Shown here: positions 33,223 to 43,650 of the stretch, piece after piece
Numbering within the stretch: the first letter of the stretch is position 1
How the letters are laid out: each line of letters begins with the position of its first letter
NCBI RefSeq assembly: GCF_008086115.1
Contig: NZ_VSIY01000015.1
Location: 62,001 to 126,000, forward strand
Length of the DNA stretch: 64,000 nucleotides
DNA from: Maritimibacter fusiformis
Lineage (GTDB): Bacteria > Pseudomonadota > Alphaproteobacteria > Rhodobacterales > Rhodobacteraceae
Reading direction: 5' to 3'
Notes under the pieces: model-generated
Told to the model about the DNA's origin: nothing
The model's input: only the letters and a program-made list of their open reading frames with translations
Database searches by the model: none
Program-made: the position numbers and the translations under genes

Positions 33223-36147
33223 ATGTTTGCAGAATTGTCCATCACCTCCAATTTCACCTTCCTGACCGGGGGATCGCACGCCGAGGAATATGCCGGGCGG
33301 GCGGCGCTGATGGGCATGCCCGCCTTTGTCATCGCCGACGAGAACTCGGTCGCCGGGATCGTGCGTGCCCATGTGGCGACGCGCGAGATTGCCCGGCAGG
33401 TGGCCATGCGCCGCGACTTCGAGGCCGCGCACGGTCCGGTCGGCCCGCCCGCGCCGGCACATTGCCCGCGCGCACCTTCCGCCGATATCGCCAATGTGCC
33501 CCGGCTGATCCCCGGCGCGCGGATCGTCACCGACGAGGGCGTGACGCTGACCGCCCTGCCCCGCGACCGGGCAGCCTGGGGGCGTCTTACCCGGCTGATC
33601 ACGCTGGGCCGGCGGCGCGCGCCCAAGGGCAGCGCGCTGATCCGGGTCGGCGATGTGCTGGACTGGGGGGTGGGGATGGAACTGCTGCTGCACGTGCCCG
33701 AGCCTGTGCCCGAGGGCTGGCGCGGGCAGGTGGCGCGGCTGATCCGCAAGTTCGCCGCGCAGATGACGCTGGTGCTGGCGCCGCGCTACGACGGGCAGGA
33801 CAGCATCCGCCTGGCCGGGCTGCGGGCGCTGGCGGACGGGCTTGGCCTGCCCTGCGTCGCCTCGGCCATGCCGATCATGCATCACGCCCGCCGCCGCCGG
33901 CTGGTCGACGTGATGTGCGCGATCCGCACCGGGCGGCAGGTCGAGACGCTGGGGCGGCTGGCCCAGCCCAACGCCGAAAAGCGCCTGCGCTCCGAGGCCG
34001 AGATGCTGCGGCTGTTTCGCGGCCACGAGGACGCGGTGCACCGGGCCGGCGAGATCGCGGCGCGCTGCACCTTCTCGCTGGACGAGCTGCGCTATGAATA
34101 CCCGTCCGAGATTTCCGGCGACGAGACCCCCTCGGCCCGGCTGGAGCGGCTGGCGCGGGCAGGACTGCGCGATCACTACCCCGATGGCGTGCCCGAGCGG
34201 GTTCAGAAGATGCTGGAACACGAGCTGACCCTGATCGCCAAGCTGAAATACGAGCCCTATTTCCTGACCGTGCGCGACATCGTGGCCTTTGCTCGGTCGC
34301 GCGGCATCCTGTGCCAGGGGCGCGGCTCGGCGGCGAATTCGGTGGTGTGTTTCGCGCTGGGCGTCACCAGCGTAAGCCCCGAGATCGGCACCATGGTGTT
34401 CGAGCGCTTCGTATCCGAGGCGCGCGACGAACCGCCCGATATCGACGTGGATTTCGAACATGAACGCCGCGAGGAGGTGATCCAGCACATCTACGAGAAA
34501 TACGGCCGTCACCGCGCCGGGCTGTGCGCCACGGTGATCCATTATCGCGGCAAGCGGGCGATCCGCGAGGTCGGCCGCGCCATGGGGCTGGGCGAGGACA
34601 CCATCGCGGCGATGTCGAGCCAGGTCTGGGGCTGGGGCGGCGGCGGGCTGCGCGAGGATCGGCTGCGCGAAATCGGCCTCGATGCGCGCGATCCGCGGCT
34701 GATGCAGGTGATGGAACTGGTCGACGAGATCCAGGGCTTCCCCCGCCACCTGTCGCAGCATGTCGGCGGTTTCATCATCACCGAGGGGCGGCTGGACGAA
34801 CTGGCGCCGGTGGAAAACGCCACCATGGAGGACCGCACCGTGATCTGCTGGGACAAGGACGACATCGACGCGCTGGGCATCCTCAAGGTCGACGTGCTGG
34901 CGCTGGGCATGCTGACCTGCATCCGCAAGGCCTTCGACCTGATCGCGGCGCATCACCATGTCGATCATTCGCTGGCCAGCCTGCCGCCCGAGGACCCGGT
35001 GGTCTACGACATGCTGTGCCGGGCCGATTCGCTGGGGGTGTTCCAGGTGGAAAGCCGGGCGCAGATGAATTTCCTGCCCCGGATGAAGCCGCGCAACTTC
35101 TACGACCTGGTGATCCAGGTGGCGATCATCCGGCCCGGCCCGATCCAGGGCGACATGGTGCACCCGTTCATCCGGCGGCGAAACGGCGAGGAGGCGGTGA
35201 GCTTTCCCTCGGACGCGCTGGGGCAGGTGCTGGCGAAAACGCTGGGGGTGCCCTTGTTCCAGGAACAGGCGATGCAGATCGCGATCATCGGCGCGGGCTT
35301 TACCCCCGACGAGGCCGACCGGCTGCGCCGCTCGCTCGCCACGTTCAAGAAACACGGCTCGGTCAGCGCGTTTCGCGGCCGCTTCATGAGGGGCATGCGC
35401 GACAACGGCTATGACGCGGAGTTCGCGGCGCGGTGTTTCAGCCAGATCGAGGGCTTCGGCAGCTACGGCTTTCCCGAAAGCCACGCGGCGAGCTTTGCGC
35501 TCCTGGTCTATGCCTCGGCCTGGCTCAAGCGTCACCACCCCGGCATCTTCGCCTGCGCGCTTCTGAATTCGCAGCCGATGGGCTTTTACGCCCCGGCCCA
35601 GATCGTGCGCGACGCGCGCGAACACGGGGTCGCGGTGCGGCCGGTCTGCGTCAACGCGAGCTATTGGGACAACGTGATGGAGCCTGACGGGCGCGGCGGG
35701 CTGGCGCTGCGCCTGGGGTTTCGCCAGATCCGCGGCATGGCCGAGGACGAGGCGCGCTGGATCACCGGGGCGCGCGGCAACGGCTATGTCACGATCGAGG
35801 ACATCTGGCGCCGCGCCGGCACGCCGCCGCGCCTGATCGCCCGGCTGGCCGAGGCCGATGCCTTCGCGTCGCTGGGCCTCGACCGGCGCGCGGCGCTGTG
35901 GCAGGCCCGGGCGATCACCGCCGAAAAGCCGCTGCCGCTGTTCGCCGGCGACCTCGATGGCGAGGGCATTGACGAAGGCGCGGTGCGCCTGCCCGCGATG
36001 AGCCTGGGCGAAGAGGTGGTGGAGGATTACCTCGCCACCCGCCTGACCCTGCGCGCCCACCCGATCGCGCTGTTGCGCGCCCGCCTGACGCCGGACATTC
36101 CCGCGCCCCGCCCCGATGCCGCACCCGGGGGAGCCGCCTTGTCGTGA
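33223..36147 (+). CDS. dnaE2: error-prone DNA polymerase III alpha subunit, DnaE2/ImuC type, without its usual C-terminal domain
   Basis: DnaE2 (ImuC) performs mutagenic lesion bypass with ImuA and ImuB. The product has an N-terminal PHP domain (MFAELSITSNFTFLTGGSH), the polymerase core with the catalytic aspartates in PPDIDVDFEHERRE, the QGRGSAANSVVCFALG motif, and a helix-hairpin-helix region (FGSYGFPESHAASFALLVYAS). At 974 residues it is about 100 shorter than typical family members. It stops just after EVVEDYLATRLTLRAHPIALL, where an OB-fold domain normally follows. Neither imuA nor imuB is adjacent. A near-consensus SOS box precedes the ATG. No continuation is visible downstream. Confidence 0.93.
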   Translation: MFAELSITSNFTFLTGGSHAEEYAGRAALMGMPAFVIADENSVAGIVRAHVATREIARQVAMRRDFEAAHGPVGPPAPAHCPRAPSADIANVPRLIPGARIVTDEGVTLTALPRDRAAWGRLTRLITLGRRRAPKGSALIRVGDVLDWGVGMELLLHVPEPVPEGWRGQVARLIRKFAAQMTLVLAPRYDGQDSIRLAGLRALADGLGLPCVASAMPIMHHARRRRLVDVMCAIRTGRQVETLGRLAQPNAEKRLRSEAEMLRLFRGHEDAVHRAGEIAARCTFSLDELRYEYPSEISGDETPSARLERLARAGLRDHYPDGVPERVQKMLEHELTLIAKLKYEPYFLTVRDIVAFARSRGILCQGRGSAANSVVCFALGVTSVSPEIGTMVFERFVSEARDEPPDIDVDFEHERREEVIQHIYEKYGRHRAGLCATVIHYRGKRAIREVGRAMGLGEDTIAAMSSQVWGWGGGGLREDRLREIGLDARDPRLMQVMELVDEIQGFPRHLSQHVGGFIITEGRLDELAPVENATMEDRTVICWDKDDIDALGILKVDVLALGMLTCIRKAFDLIAAHHHVDHSLASLPPEDPVVYDMLCRADSLGVFQVESRAQMNFLPRMKPRNFYDLVIQVAIIRPGPIQGDMVHPFIRRRNGEEAVSFPSDALGQVLAKTLGVPLFQEQAMQIAIIGAGFTPDEADRLRRSLATFKKHGSVSAFRGRFMRGMRDNGYDAEFAARCFSQIEGFGSYGFPESHAASFALLVYASAWLKRHHPGIFACALLNSQPMGFYAPAQIVRDAREHGVAVRPVCVNASYWDNVMEPDGRGGLALRLGFRQIRGMAEDEARWITGARGNGYVTIEDIWRRAGTPPRLIARLAEADAFASLGLDRRAALWQARAITAEKPLPLFAGDLDGEGIDEGAVRLPAMSLGEEVVEDYLATRLTLRAHPIALLRARLTPDIPAPRPDAAPGGAALS

Positions 36148-36272
36148 GTATTTTTGCCAAGATGAAGCAGGGGCGTGTTTTGGGTAATGCGCCGGACCTG
36201 CACGCAAGGCCGCCTGACGGTGGCACGGTCAATCGGGGTTCGGGGGTAACCCCCCTGCGACGGACCTTGCCC
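36148..36272 (+). other. intergenic segment with the GAGTATTTTTGCC element
   Basis: The 125 bases between dnaE2 and the end of cbbR contain, right at the dnaE2 stop, GAGTATTTTTGCCAAGATG followed by AAGCAGGGG. I recall near-identical elements after genes in many Rhodobacteraceae genomes; their role is not known to me. A small GGGGG-TAA-CCCCC hairpin (about 36243-36256) follows. No gene is visible. Confidence 0.4.
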
Positions 36273-37196
36273 CTACAATTTCGGCAGGAAACTGCCCCGC
36301 ATCGCCGCGATATGGTCGTGGATGCGCTGGGCCGCCGGGGTCAGGGGCGTGTCGGCGCGGTGCAGCAGGAACCAGGTGCGCTCGATCGGCAGGCCGGGCA
36401 GGTCGAGGGTGACCAGCCGGCCCGCGTGCAGCTCTTCGACCACGGTGTGTTGCGAGATCAGCGCCACGCCGAGACCCGCGATCACCGCCTGCTTGATGGT
36501 CTCGTTCGAGCTCATGGTGATCACCTCATAGGGCCGGCCATCGCCGATCCGGTCGAGAAAGCGGCTCATCAGGATGCGGGTGCCGGAGCCGTCCTCGCGG
36601 CCGATGAAGGTCTCGTCGAACAGGTCGTCGGCGGCGATGTTCGCAACCCCGGCCAGCCTGTGCCCCGGCGGCGCGATCAGCACATGCGGATGCGGGCCGA
36701 GCGGTTCGGAGACGTTGGCTGGCATCCTGGGCGGGCGGCCCATGATCGCCAGGTGGACCTGCCGGGCTTCGAGGGCGGCGATGATCTGTTCGCGATTGCC
36801 GATGATCAGCTCGACCTTGATGTCGGGAAAGGCGGATTTCAGCGTCGCGACCAGCGCCGGGGCGTAATATTTGCCGGTCGAGACCACGCCGATCCGGACC
36901 AGCCCGGCGCGGCCCTTGCGGTGTTCGGTGACGTCGCGAAGGCAGGCCTCGAGCTCCGATTCGATCCGCGCCACGGTGGCGACGACCAGCCGGCCCTCTT
37001 CGGTCAGATCCATGCCGCCGCCCTCGCCCCGGAGCAGCATCGGGGCCTCGCAATGGTCGGCGAGTTGCTTGAGCTGGGCATGCACCGCAGGGGGAGTGAG
37101 ACGAATTGCCTCAGCCGCGCGGGTGATCGACCCATGCGTGGCGACCGCGGCAAGTGCCCGTAATTGCTTGAGAGTTATTGCGTCCGTACGTCGCAT
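36273..37196 (-). CDS. cbbR: LysR family activator of the Calvin cycle operon
   Basis: The 307-residue LysR regulator has an N-terminal winged helix (TLKQLRALAAVATHGSITRAAEA) and an effector domain with CbbR-typical segments: VSTGKYYAPALV, IIGNREQIIAAL, IMGRPPRMPANV and SSNETIKQAVIAGLGVALIS. CbbR senses a metabolite of the cycle and activates the divergent cbb operon. It is transcribed away from cbbF across a 113-base AT-rich gap, the standard arrangement. Confidence 0.93.
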   Translation of the reverse strand: MRRTDAITLKQLRALAAVATHGSITRAAEAIRLTPPAVHAQLKQLADHCEAPMLLRGEGGGMDLTEEGRLVVATVARIESELEACLRDVTEHRKGRAGLVRIGVVSTGKYYAPALVATLKSAFPDIKVELIIGNREQIIAALEARQVHLAIMGRPPRMPANVSEPLGPHPHVLIAPPGHRLAGVANIAADDLFDETFIGREDGSGTRILMSRFLDRIGDGRPYEVITMSSNETIKQAVIAGLGVALISQHTVVEELHAGRLVTLDLPGLPIERTWFLLHRADTPLTPAAQRIHDHIAAMRGSFLPKL

Positions 37197-37204
37197 CTTC
37201 AGGA

Positions 37205-37242
37205 TTTTCTAATCCATGTTTTATCTTATTAAATTCTATAGA
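37205..37242. promoter_or_regulatory. candidate cbbR-cbbF operator region
   Basis: This AT-rich block stands out from the GC-rich surroundings. It contains TTATCTTATTAA, which can hold T-N11-A LysR half-sites, and the palindrome TCTATAGA (37235-37242). CbbR sites in relatives lie in the same divergent gap. Exact boundaries are not resolved. Confidence 0.45.
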
Positions 37243-37309
37243 CGTTCAGCCCGTGCCACGACAAGGGGGCTCTGGCCCCTGATCTGATCCGGGCCGGAGG
37301 ACGGGAGGA

Positions 37310-38323
37310 ATGATGAACGCAAGCGATGTCATCGACGACACGTCACGGATTCCGGCCGACCTGGCGCCGGTGATCGCGGCGCTGGCGACGGTCGGGCGCA
37401 GCCTGTGCCGCACGATCAAGCGCGGCCCCCTGGGCGGCGCATTGGGGGCCGGGGTCGGCGAAAACCTGGGCGGCGACCAGCAAAAGGCGCTGGACGTGAT
37501 GGCCGACGAGGCCTTTGCCGCCGAACTGGCGGCGACGCCGGTGCGCTACTATGCCTCCGAGGAACAGGACGACGTGGTCGAGATGAATCCCGATGGCCGT
37601 TTCGCGCTGGCCATCGACCCGCTGGACGGGTCGTCCAACATCGACGTGAACGTATCCATCGGCACGATCTTCTCGATCTTCGAGGCCAAACCCGGCGATC
37701 CGCTGGGCAGCGTGCTGCGCCCGGCGCATGAGCAACTGGCGGGCGGATACATCATCTACGGCCCGCAGACCTTTCTGGTGGTGACCTTCGGGGCGGGCGT
37801 GCAGAGCTACCTGCTCGACCCCGACAGCGGCCAGTGGCGGCTGGTCGAGGCCGATCTGAAGGTGCCCGAGTTCAGCCGGGAATTTGCCATCAACGCCTCG
37901 AACTACCGGCACTGGAGCCCGGCGATCCGGGCCTATATCGACGATTGCCTGGCCGGCGACACCGGGCCGCGCGACGAGAATTACAACATGCGCTGGGTCG
38001 CCTCGCTGGTGGCGGAAACGCACCGGATCATCTCGCGCGGCGGCATCTTCCTTTACCCGGCGGACGAGCGGGCGGGGTATGAGCGCGGCCGGCTTCGGAT
38101 GGTCTATGAATGCGCGCCGATCGCCTTTCTGATCGAGCAGGCGGGCGGCAAAGCCACCGACGGGCATGACCGGATCATGGCGCAGACCGCCACCGAACTG
38201 CATGGCCGCACCCCGTTCGTTTTCGGCAGCGCCGTGAAGGTCGACCGCGTGACGGCCTACCAGGATCTGCCGGTCGAGGAAGTCTCGGCCCTGTTTGGAA
38301 CCCGCGGCCTGTTCCGCGCCTGA
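37310..38323 (+). CDS. cbbF: fructose-1,6-bisphosphatase class I (Calvin cycle type)
   Basis: CbbF hydrolyses fructose-1,6-bisphosphate, and in many bacteria also sedoheptulose-1,7-bisphosphate, for regeneration of ribulose bisphosphate. The 337-residue protein has the metal and phosphate motif [12 protein letters not shown], the N-terminal lysine/arginine region [11 protein letters not shown], the [10 protein letters not shown] segment, and the C-terminal [17 protein letters not shown] substrate loop. Two ATGs are adjacent (37310 and 37313), both near GGAGG-type sites; 37310 is given. First gene of the cbb operon. Confidence 0.95.
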   Translation: MMNASDVIDDTSRIPADLAPVIAALATVGRSLCRTIKRGPLGGALGAGVGENLGGDQQKALDVMADEAFAAELAATPVRYYASEEQDDVVEMNPDGRFALAIDPLDGSSNIDVNVSIGTIFSIFEAKPGDPLGSVLRPAHEQLAGGYIIYGPQTFLVVTFGAGVQSYLLDPDSGQWRLVEADLKVPEFSREFAINASNYRHWSPAIRAYIDDCLAGDTGPRDENYNMRWVASLVAETHRIISRGGIFLYPADERAGYERGRLRMVYECAPIAFLIEQAGGKATDGHDRIMAQTATELHGRTPFVFGSAVKVDRVTAYQDLPVEEVSALFGTRGLFRA

Positions 38324-38334
38324 GGACTGACCCC

Positions 38335-39207
38335 ATGAGCAAGAAACACCCCATCATCTCGGTCACGGGCTCGTCGGGCGCCGGCACCTCGACTGTCAAG
38401 GGCACGTTCGACCAGATCTTTCGCCGCGAGGGCGTGACCGCCGTGTCGATCGAGGGCGATGCCTTCCACCGCTACAACCGCGCCGACATGAAGGCGGAGC
38501 TGGAGCGGCGCTATGCCAGTGGCGATCACACGTTCAGCCATTTCAGCTATGAGGCCAACGTGCTGGATGAGCTGGAGCGGGTGTTTCGCGAATATGGCGA
38601 GACCGGCGGCGGGCGCACCCGGCACTATGTCCACGACGAGGACGAGGCGGCGAGATACGGCGCCCCGCCCGGCACCTTCACCGACTGGGCGGCGTTCGAG
38701 GACGGCAGCGACCTGCTGTTCTACGAGGGGCTGCACGGCGCGGTGGTGAACGGTGAGGTGAACCTTGCCAAACATGCCGACCTCAAGATCGGGGTGGTGC
38801 CGGTGGTGAACCTCGAGTGGATTCAGAAGATCCACCGCGACAAGGCCAGCCGGGGCTATACCACCGAAGCGGTGACGGACGTGATCCTGCGCCGGATGCA
38901 CGCCTATGTGCATTGCATCACGCCGCAGTTCACCGAGACCGACATCAACTTTCAGCGGGTGCCGGTGGTCGATACCTCGAACCCGTTCATCGCGCGCTGG
39001 ATTCCGACCGCCGACGAAAGCCTGGTGGTGATCCGGTTCAAGAACCCGCGCGGCATCGACTTCCCCTATCTGACCCAGATGATCGAGGGCAGCTGGATGA
39101 GCCGGGCCAACTCCATCGTCATTCCGGGCGGCAAGATGGACCTGGCGATGCAGCTGATCTTTACCCCGATGATCGAACGGCTGGTCAGCCAGTCCAAACG
39201 CGCCTGA
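38335..39207 (+). CDS. cbbP: phosphoribulokinase
   Basis: CbbP phosphorylates ribulose-5-phosphate to ribulose-1,5-bisphosphate, a reaction found only in the Calvin cycle. The 290 residues are the bacterial class I length. Visible are the P-loop GSSGAGTST (12-20), the [10 protein letters not shown] base region, the [13 protein letters not shown] loop and [15 protein letters not shown], which binds substrate. It lies 11 bases after cbbF. Confidence 0.97.
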   Translation: MSKKHPIISVTGSSGAGTSTVKGTFDQIFRREGVTAVSIEGDAFHRYNRADMKAELERRYASGDHTFSHFSYEANVLDELERVFREYGETGGGRTRHYVHDEDEAARYGAPPGTFTDWAAFEDGSDLLFYEGLHGAVVNGEVNLAKHADLKIGVVPVVNLEWIQKIHRDKASRGYTTEAVTDVILRRMHAYVHCITPQFTETDINFQRVPVVDTSNPFIARWIPTADESLVVIRFKNPRGIDFPYLTQMIEGSWMSRANSIVIPGGKMDLAMQLIFTPMIERLVSQSKRA

Positions 39208-39218
39208 GAGGAAGCCCG

Positions 39219-41216
39219 ATGAACGTCCAGACCCAGATCGACACCACCACCGAAGACCTGATGGCGAACGCGATCCGCGCGCTGGCGATGGATGCGGTTC
39301 AGGCGGCCAATTCGGGGCATCCGGGCGCGCCGATGGGGCTGGCAGATGTGGCGACGGTGCTGTTCAACCGCTTCATGCGGGTCGATCCGGCGGCGGACAA
39401 ATGGCCGGACCGCGACCGTTTCGTGATGAGCGCCGGGCATGGCTCGATGCTGCTTTACGCGATCAATCACCTGTTGGGCTACGACGACATGGGGATCGAC
39501 CAGATCCGCAATTTCCGCCAGTTGGGGTCGCGCACCGCCGGGCACCCGGAATATGGCCACGCCAAGGGCATCGAGGTGACGACCGGGCCGCTCGGGCAGG
39601 GTATATCCTCGGCGGTGGGCATGGCGCTGGCCGAGCGGATGGCGAACGCGCGGTTTGGGGACGATCTGGTGGATCACTTCACCTATGTCATCGCCGGTGA
39701 CGGCTGTCTGATGGAGGGGATTTCGCACGAGGCCATCGACTTTGCCGGGCACTACCGGCTGGGGCGGCTGATCGTGCTGTGGGACGACAACAGGATCACT
39801 ATCGACGGGTCGACGGACATTTCAACCTCGACGGATCAGCAAGCGCGGTTCGCGGCGGCGGGCTGGCATGTTCTGGCGGTGGACGGGCACGACAAGGCGG
39901 CGATTGCCGAGGCGATCGCGGCGGCTCGGGCCGATGCGCGGCCCTCGATGATCGCCTGCCGCACGGTGATCGGATATGGCGCACCGAACAAGCAGGGCAG
40001 CCATTCGGTCCACGGCGCGCCGTTGGGGGCGGACGAGGTGGCCGCGACGCGCGGAGCGCTGGGCTGGAGCCATGCGCCGTTCGAGGTGCCGGGAGCGGTC
40101 TACGATGCCTTCCACGCCATCGCCGCACGGGGGCGGGATGCCCGGCAGGACTGGGAAAAGCGCCTTGGCGGGCATCCGAAGCAGGATGCGTTCGAGACGG
40201 CGCAGGCCAACCCCGACGCCCGCGCGCTGGATGCGGCGATGGGTGCCTACAAGGCCAAGCTGGCGCAGGACGCGCCCAAGGTGGCGACCCGCAAGGCCAG
40301 CGAAATGGCGCTTGAGGTTGTGAACGCGACGCTGCCCAACACGGTGGGCGGCTCGGCCGACCTGACCGGATCGAACCTGACCTTCACCAGGGGGATGCGC
40401 GATGTCGTGGCCGGGGATTTCACGGGCAACTACATCCGCTACGGCGTGCGCGAACATGGCATGGCGGCGATCATGAACGGGATCGCGCTGCATGGCGGCT
40501 TTGTCCCTTATGGCGGCACGTTCCTGGTCTTCGCCGACTACATGCGCGGCGCGATGCGGCTGTCGGCGCTGATGGGGCTCAGGGTGATCTATGTGCTGAC
40601 GCATGACAGCATCGGGCTGGGCGAGGACGGGCCGACCCACCAGCCGGTCGAGACGCTGGCCAGCCTGCGCGCGATGCCCAACATGATGGTGTTTCGCCCT
40701 GCCGATGCGGTCGAGACCGCCGAGGCCTGGCAGGCGGCGCTGGAACTCGAGACGACCCCAAGCGTGCTGTCGCTGTCGCGGCAAGGGTTGCCGACGCTGC
40801 GCACCAGCCACAGCGACGCCAACCTGACCGCAAGGGGCGCCTATGTGCTGCGCGAGGCGGACGGGGCGCGCGACGTGACGCTGATCGCCACCGGCTCGGA
40901 GGTCGAGATCGCGCTGGCGGCGGCGGAGATGCTGGCCGCTGACGGGATCAGGGCGGCGGTGGTGTCCGCGCCGTGTTTCGAGGCCTTCGCGCAGCAGCCC
41001 GACGCCTATCGCGCAACCGTTCTGGGCGATGCGCCCCGCGTCGGAGTCGAGGCGGCGGTGCGGCAGGGCTGGGATGCGCTGATCGGCACCGGCGGCGCGT
41101 TCGTCGGAATGACCGGCTTTGGCGCATCCGCCCCGGCAGAGGCGCTTTACCAACATTTCGGCATCACGGCGGATGCCGTCGCGGCAGCCGCAAAATCCCT
41201 CATCAAGGAGACCTGA
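39219..41216 (+). CDS. cbbT: transketolase
   Basis: Transketolase moves two-carbon units between sugar phosphates in the Calvin and pentose phosphate cycles. The 665-residue protein has the family N-terminus [21 protein letters not shown], the thiamine-diphosphate motif [13 protein letters not shown] ending in WDDN, the catalytic glutamate in [13 protein letters not shown], and the [16 protein letters not shown] loop. The longer open frame is trimmed to the ATG at 39219, which follows GAGAGGAAG. It lies within the cbb operon, 11 bases after cbbP. Confidence 0.97.
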   Translation: MNVQTQIDTTTEDLMANAIRALAMDAVQAANSGHPGAPMGLADVATVLFNRFMRVDPAADKWPDRDRFVMSAGHGSMLLYAINHLLGYDDMGIDQIRNFRQLGSRTAGHPEYGHAKGIEVTTGPLGQGISSAVGMALAERMANARFGDDLVDHFTYVIAGDGCLMEGISHEAIDFAGHYRLGRLIVLWDDNRITIDGSTDISTSTDQQARFAAAGWHVLAVDGHDKAAIAEAIAAARADARPSMIACRTVIGYGAPNKQGSHSVHGAPLGADEVAATRGALGWSHAPFEVPGAVYDAFHAIAARGRDARQDWEKRLGGHPKQDAFETAQANPDARALDAAMGAYKAKLAQDAPKVATRKASEMALEVVNATLPNTVGGSADLTGSNLTFTRGMRDVVAGDFTGNYIRYGVREHGMAAIMNGIALHGGFVPYGGTFLVFADYMRGAMRLSALMGLRVIYVLTHDSIGLGEDGPTHQPVETLASLRAMPNMMVFRPADAVETAEAWQAALELETTPSVLSLSRQGLPTLRTSHSDANLTARGAYVLREADGARDVTLIATGSEVEIALAAAEMLAADGIRAAVVSAPCFEAFAQQPDAYRATVLGDAPRVGVEAAVRQGWDALIGTGGAFVGMTGFGASAPAEALYQHFGITADAVAAAAKSLIKET

Positions 41217-41217
41217 C

Positions 41218-42300
41218 ATGGCGCTTATCACCCTTCGCCAATTGCTCGACCACGCCGCCGAACAGGGCTACGGCGTGCCGGCCTTCAACATCAACAACAT
41301 GGAACAGGGCCTGGCGATCATGCGCGCGGCGGCGAAATGCGACGCGCCGGTGATCATGCAGGCCAGCCGGGGCGCGCGCTCTTATGCCGGCGACATCATG
41401 CTGCGCCACATGATCCAGGCGCTGTCGGAGATGTATCCCGACATCCCGATCTGCATGCATCAGGACCACGGCAACAACGAGGCGACGTGCCTGTCCGCGA
41501 TCCGCCACGGCTTTACCAGCGTGATGATGGACGGCTCGCTCGAGGCCGACATGAAGACGCCCGCGAGCTATGACTACAACGTCGAGATCACCGAGCGGGT
41601 GGCGCGGATGGCGCATTGGGTGGGCGCAAGCGTCGAGGGCGAGTTGGGCGTTCTGGGCAACCTCGAGACCGGCGAGGCGGCCAAGGAGGACGGATCGGGG
41701 GCGGAAGGCAAGCTCACGCGCGAAGACATGCTGACCGACCCGGATCAGGCGGCGGATTTCGTCGCGCGCACCAAGGTGGACGCGCTGGCGATTGCCTGTG
41801 GCACCTCGCACGGGGCCTACAAGTTCTCGCGTAAGCCGACCGGCGACATCCTTGCGATCAGCCAGATCGAGGCGATCCATGCGCGGATTCCCGATGTGCA
41901 CCTTGTCATGCACGGCTCGTCCTCGGTGCCGCAATACCTGCAAGACCTGATCAACGATTTCGGCGGCAACATGCCCCAGACCTATGGCGTGCCGGTCGAG
42001 GAGATCGAGCGCGGCATCAAGTCGGGCGTGCGCAAGGTGAACATCGACACCGACAACCGCATGGCGATCACCGGCCAGTTCCGCCGGGTGGCGATGGAGA
42101 AGGCGTCGGAGTTCGACCCGCGCAAGTTCATGATCCCGGCGATGGACGAGATGGAAAAGTTGTGCCTTGACCGGTTCGAGCGCTTCGGCACGGCGGGCAA
42201 TGCCGCGAAGATCAAGGTGATCGACATCGACGACATGGCCAAACGCTATGAAGGCGGTTCGCTCGACCCGAAAGTCGCCCCGGCGCGGGCGGCGGAGTAG
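41218..42300 (+). CDS. cbbA: fructose-bisphosphate aldolase class II (Calvin cycle subtype)
   Basis: The zinc-dependent aldolase condenses triose phosphates to fructose- or sedoheptulose-bisphosphate. The 360-residue protein shows [13 protein letters not shown], the zinc and catalytic region [12 protein letters not shown], the VEGELGVLG strand, the [10 protein letters not shown] phosphate loop, and MHGSSSVPQ. The long form with [12 protein letters not shown] is the Calvin-cycle-associated subtype. It starts one base after the cbbT stop. RuBisCO genes, which follow cbbA in many cbb operons, are absent; rpe is next after 76 bases. Confidence 0.95.
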   Translation: MALITLRQLLDHAAEQGYGVPAFNINNMEQGLAIMRAAAKCDAPVIMQASRGARSYAGDIMLRHMIQALSEMYPDIPICMHQDHGNNEATCLSAIRHGFTSVMMDGSLEADMKTPASYDYNVEITERVARMAHWVGASVEGELGVLGNLETGEAAKEDGSGAEGKLTREDMLTDPDQAADFVARTKVDALAIACGTSHGAYKFSRKPTGDILAISQIEAIHARIPDVHLVMHGSSSVPQYLQDLINDFGGNMPQTYGVPVEEIERGIKSGVRKVNIDTDNRMAITGQFRRVAMEKASEFDPRKFMIPAMDEMEKLCLDRFERFGTAGNAAKIKVIDIDDMAKRYEGGSLDPKVAPARAAE

Positions 42301-42376
42301 GCTTTGAACATCGCGCCCGGGGCGTGATAGACGGGGGCGACCCGGCGCCGCCGCCGCCCCAGACAGGAGACATGCC

Positions 42377-43078
42377 ATGCCCTTTGACCGTTCCATCAAG
42401 ATCGCGCCTTCGATCCTGTCGGCCGATTTCGCCAATTTCGGTGCCGAGATCAGGGCGATCGAAGCCGAGGGCGCCGATTGGGTGCATGTCGACGTGATGG
42501 ACGGGCATTTCGTGCCGAACCTGACCTTCGGCCCGCCCGCGGTGAAGGCGTTTCGCCCGCATGTGACGACCTTCATGGACGTGCACCTGATGATCGCGCC
42601 GGTGGACCCCTATATCGAGGCCTATGCCGAGGCGGGCGCCGACATGATCACCGCGCATGTCGAGGCCGGGCCGCATATCCACCGCACGCTGCAGGCGATC
42701 AAGGCGACCGGCAAGATGGCGGGCGTGTCGCTCAACCCCGGCACGCCGCTGGAGAGCATCGAGCATGTGCTCGACCTCTGCGACATGGTGTTGATCATGA
42801 CGGTGAACCCCGGCTTCGGCGGGCAGAAATTCATCCACTCGGGCGTCGAGAAAACCCGCCGCCTGCGGGCCATGATCGGGGATCGGCCGATCCATATCCA
42901 GATCGACGGCGGCGTGACGACCGAGACCGCGCCTTTGGTGGCTGCTGCCGGGGCCGATGTGCTGGTGGCGGGCTCTGCGGTGTTCAAGGGTGGATCGGTC
43001 GACAAGGCGTCGGTCTATGGCGACAATATCCGCGCGATCCGTGCCGCTGCCGAAGGCGTCACGGGAAAAGTTGCCTGA
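42377..43078 (+). CDS. rpe: ribulose-phosphate 3-epimerase
   Basis: The enzyme interconverts xylulose-5- and ribulose-5-phosphate. The 233-residue TIM barrel has [14 protein letters not shown] at its N-terminus, the [15 protein letters not shown] metal site, [12 protein letters not shown], and the phosphate-binding VDGGV-like strand followed by [12 protein letters not shown]. It has its own AGGAGA ribosome site and is called cbbE when it lies in a cbb operon. Confidence 0.96.
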   Translation: MPFDRSIKIAPSILSADFANFGAEIRAIEAEGADWVHVDVMDGHFVPNLTFGPPAVKAFRPHVTTFMDVHLMIAPVDPYIEAYAEAGADMITAHVEAGPHIHRTLQAIKATGKMAGVSLNPGTPLESIEHVLDLCDMVLIMTVNPGFGGQKFIHSGVEKTRRLRAMIGDRPIHIQIDGGVTTETAPLVAAAGADVLVAGSAVFKGGSVDKASVYGDNIRAIRAAAEGVTGKVA

Positions 43079-43092
43079 AGGAGACAGCGACA

Positions 43093-43650
43093 ATGGCCGC
43101 GATACCCCCGGTTTGCGATTTCGACGCCCCGATCCATGATTTCAGCCTGCCCGATGGCGAGGGCACGGTCTTCTCGCTCGACGATGTGCGCGGCAAGAAC
43201 GGCACGCTCGTGATGTTCATCTGCAACCACTGTCCCTATGTGCTGGCGGTGATCGACCGGATCGTGCGCGATGCCAAGGCGTTGCAGGATCTGGGCGTCG
43301 GCGTGGTGGCGATCAGCGCCAATGACGTGGCGGACTATCCCGAGGACGCGCCCGACAAGATGGTCGAGATGGCGCGCAAGCACGGTTTCACCTTCCCCTA
43401 TCTCTACGACGAGAGCCAGGAGGTCGCGCGGGCCTATGGGGCGGTCTGCACGCCGGATTTCTTCGGCTACAACGCGGCGGGCGGGCTGCAGTATCGCGGG
43501 CGGCTCGACGCCTCGAAAAAGGAGGCCGGGCCGCAAGACCTGAAACGCGAGCTGTTCGAGGCGATGAAACAGGTGGCCGAGACCGGGCGCGGGCCGAAGG
43601 AACAGGTGCCGTCGATGGGCTGTTCGATCAAATGGAAGGATGCCGCGTGA
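43093..43650 (+). CDS. thioredoxin-fold peroxiredoxin-like protein
   Basis: The 185-residue cytoplasmic protein has an AhpC/TSA-type thioredoxin fold with the redox motif CNHCP (in FICNHCPYV) and the cis-proline segment VCTPDFFGY. It matches the widespread thioredoxin-like proteins with a CNHCPY site, whose function is not settled; a redox repair or peroxidase role is inferred. The frame opens upstream, but the ATG at 43093 follows AAGGAGA. It lies 14 bases after rpe and is coupled to cbbZ by a GTGA overlap, so it belongs to the cbb operon. Confidence 0.85.
   Translation: MAAIPPVCDFDAPIHDFSLPDGEGTVFSLDDVRGKNGTLVMFICNHCPYVLAVIDRIVRDAKALQDLGVGVVAISANDVADYPEDAPDKMVEMARKHGFTFPYLYDESQEVARAYGAVCTPDFFGYNAAGGLQYRGRLDASKKEAGPQDLKRELFEAMKQVAETGRGPKEQVPSMGCSIKWKDAA

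Noticed and set aside
31918-36207. 1429-codon open frame on the minus strand opposite rppH and dnaE2
   Set aside because: It has the same shadow composition; dnaE2 and rppH have clear catalytic motifs in the other direction.
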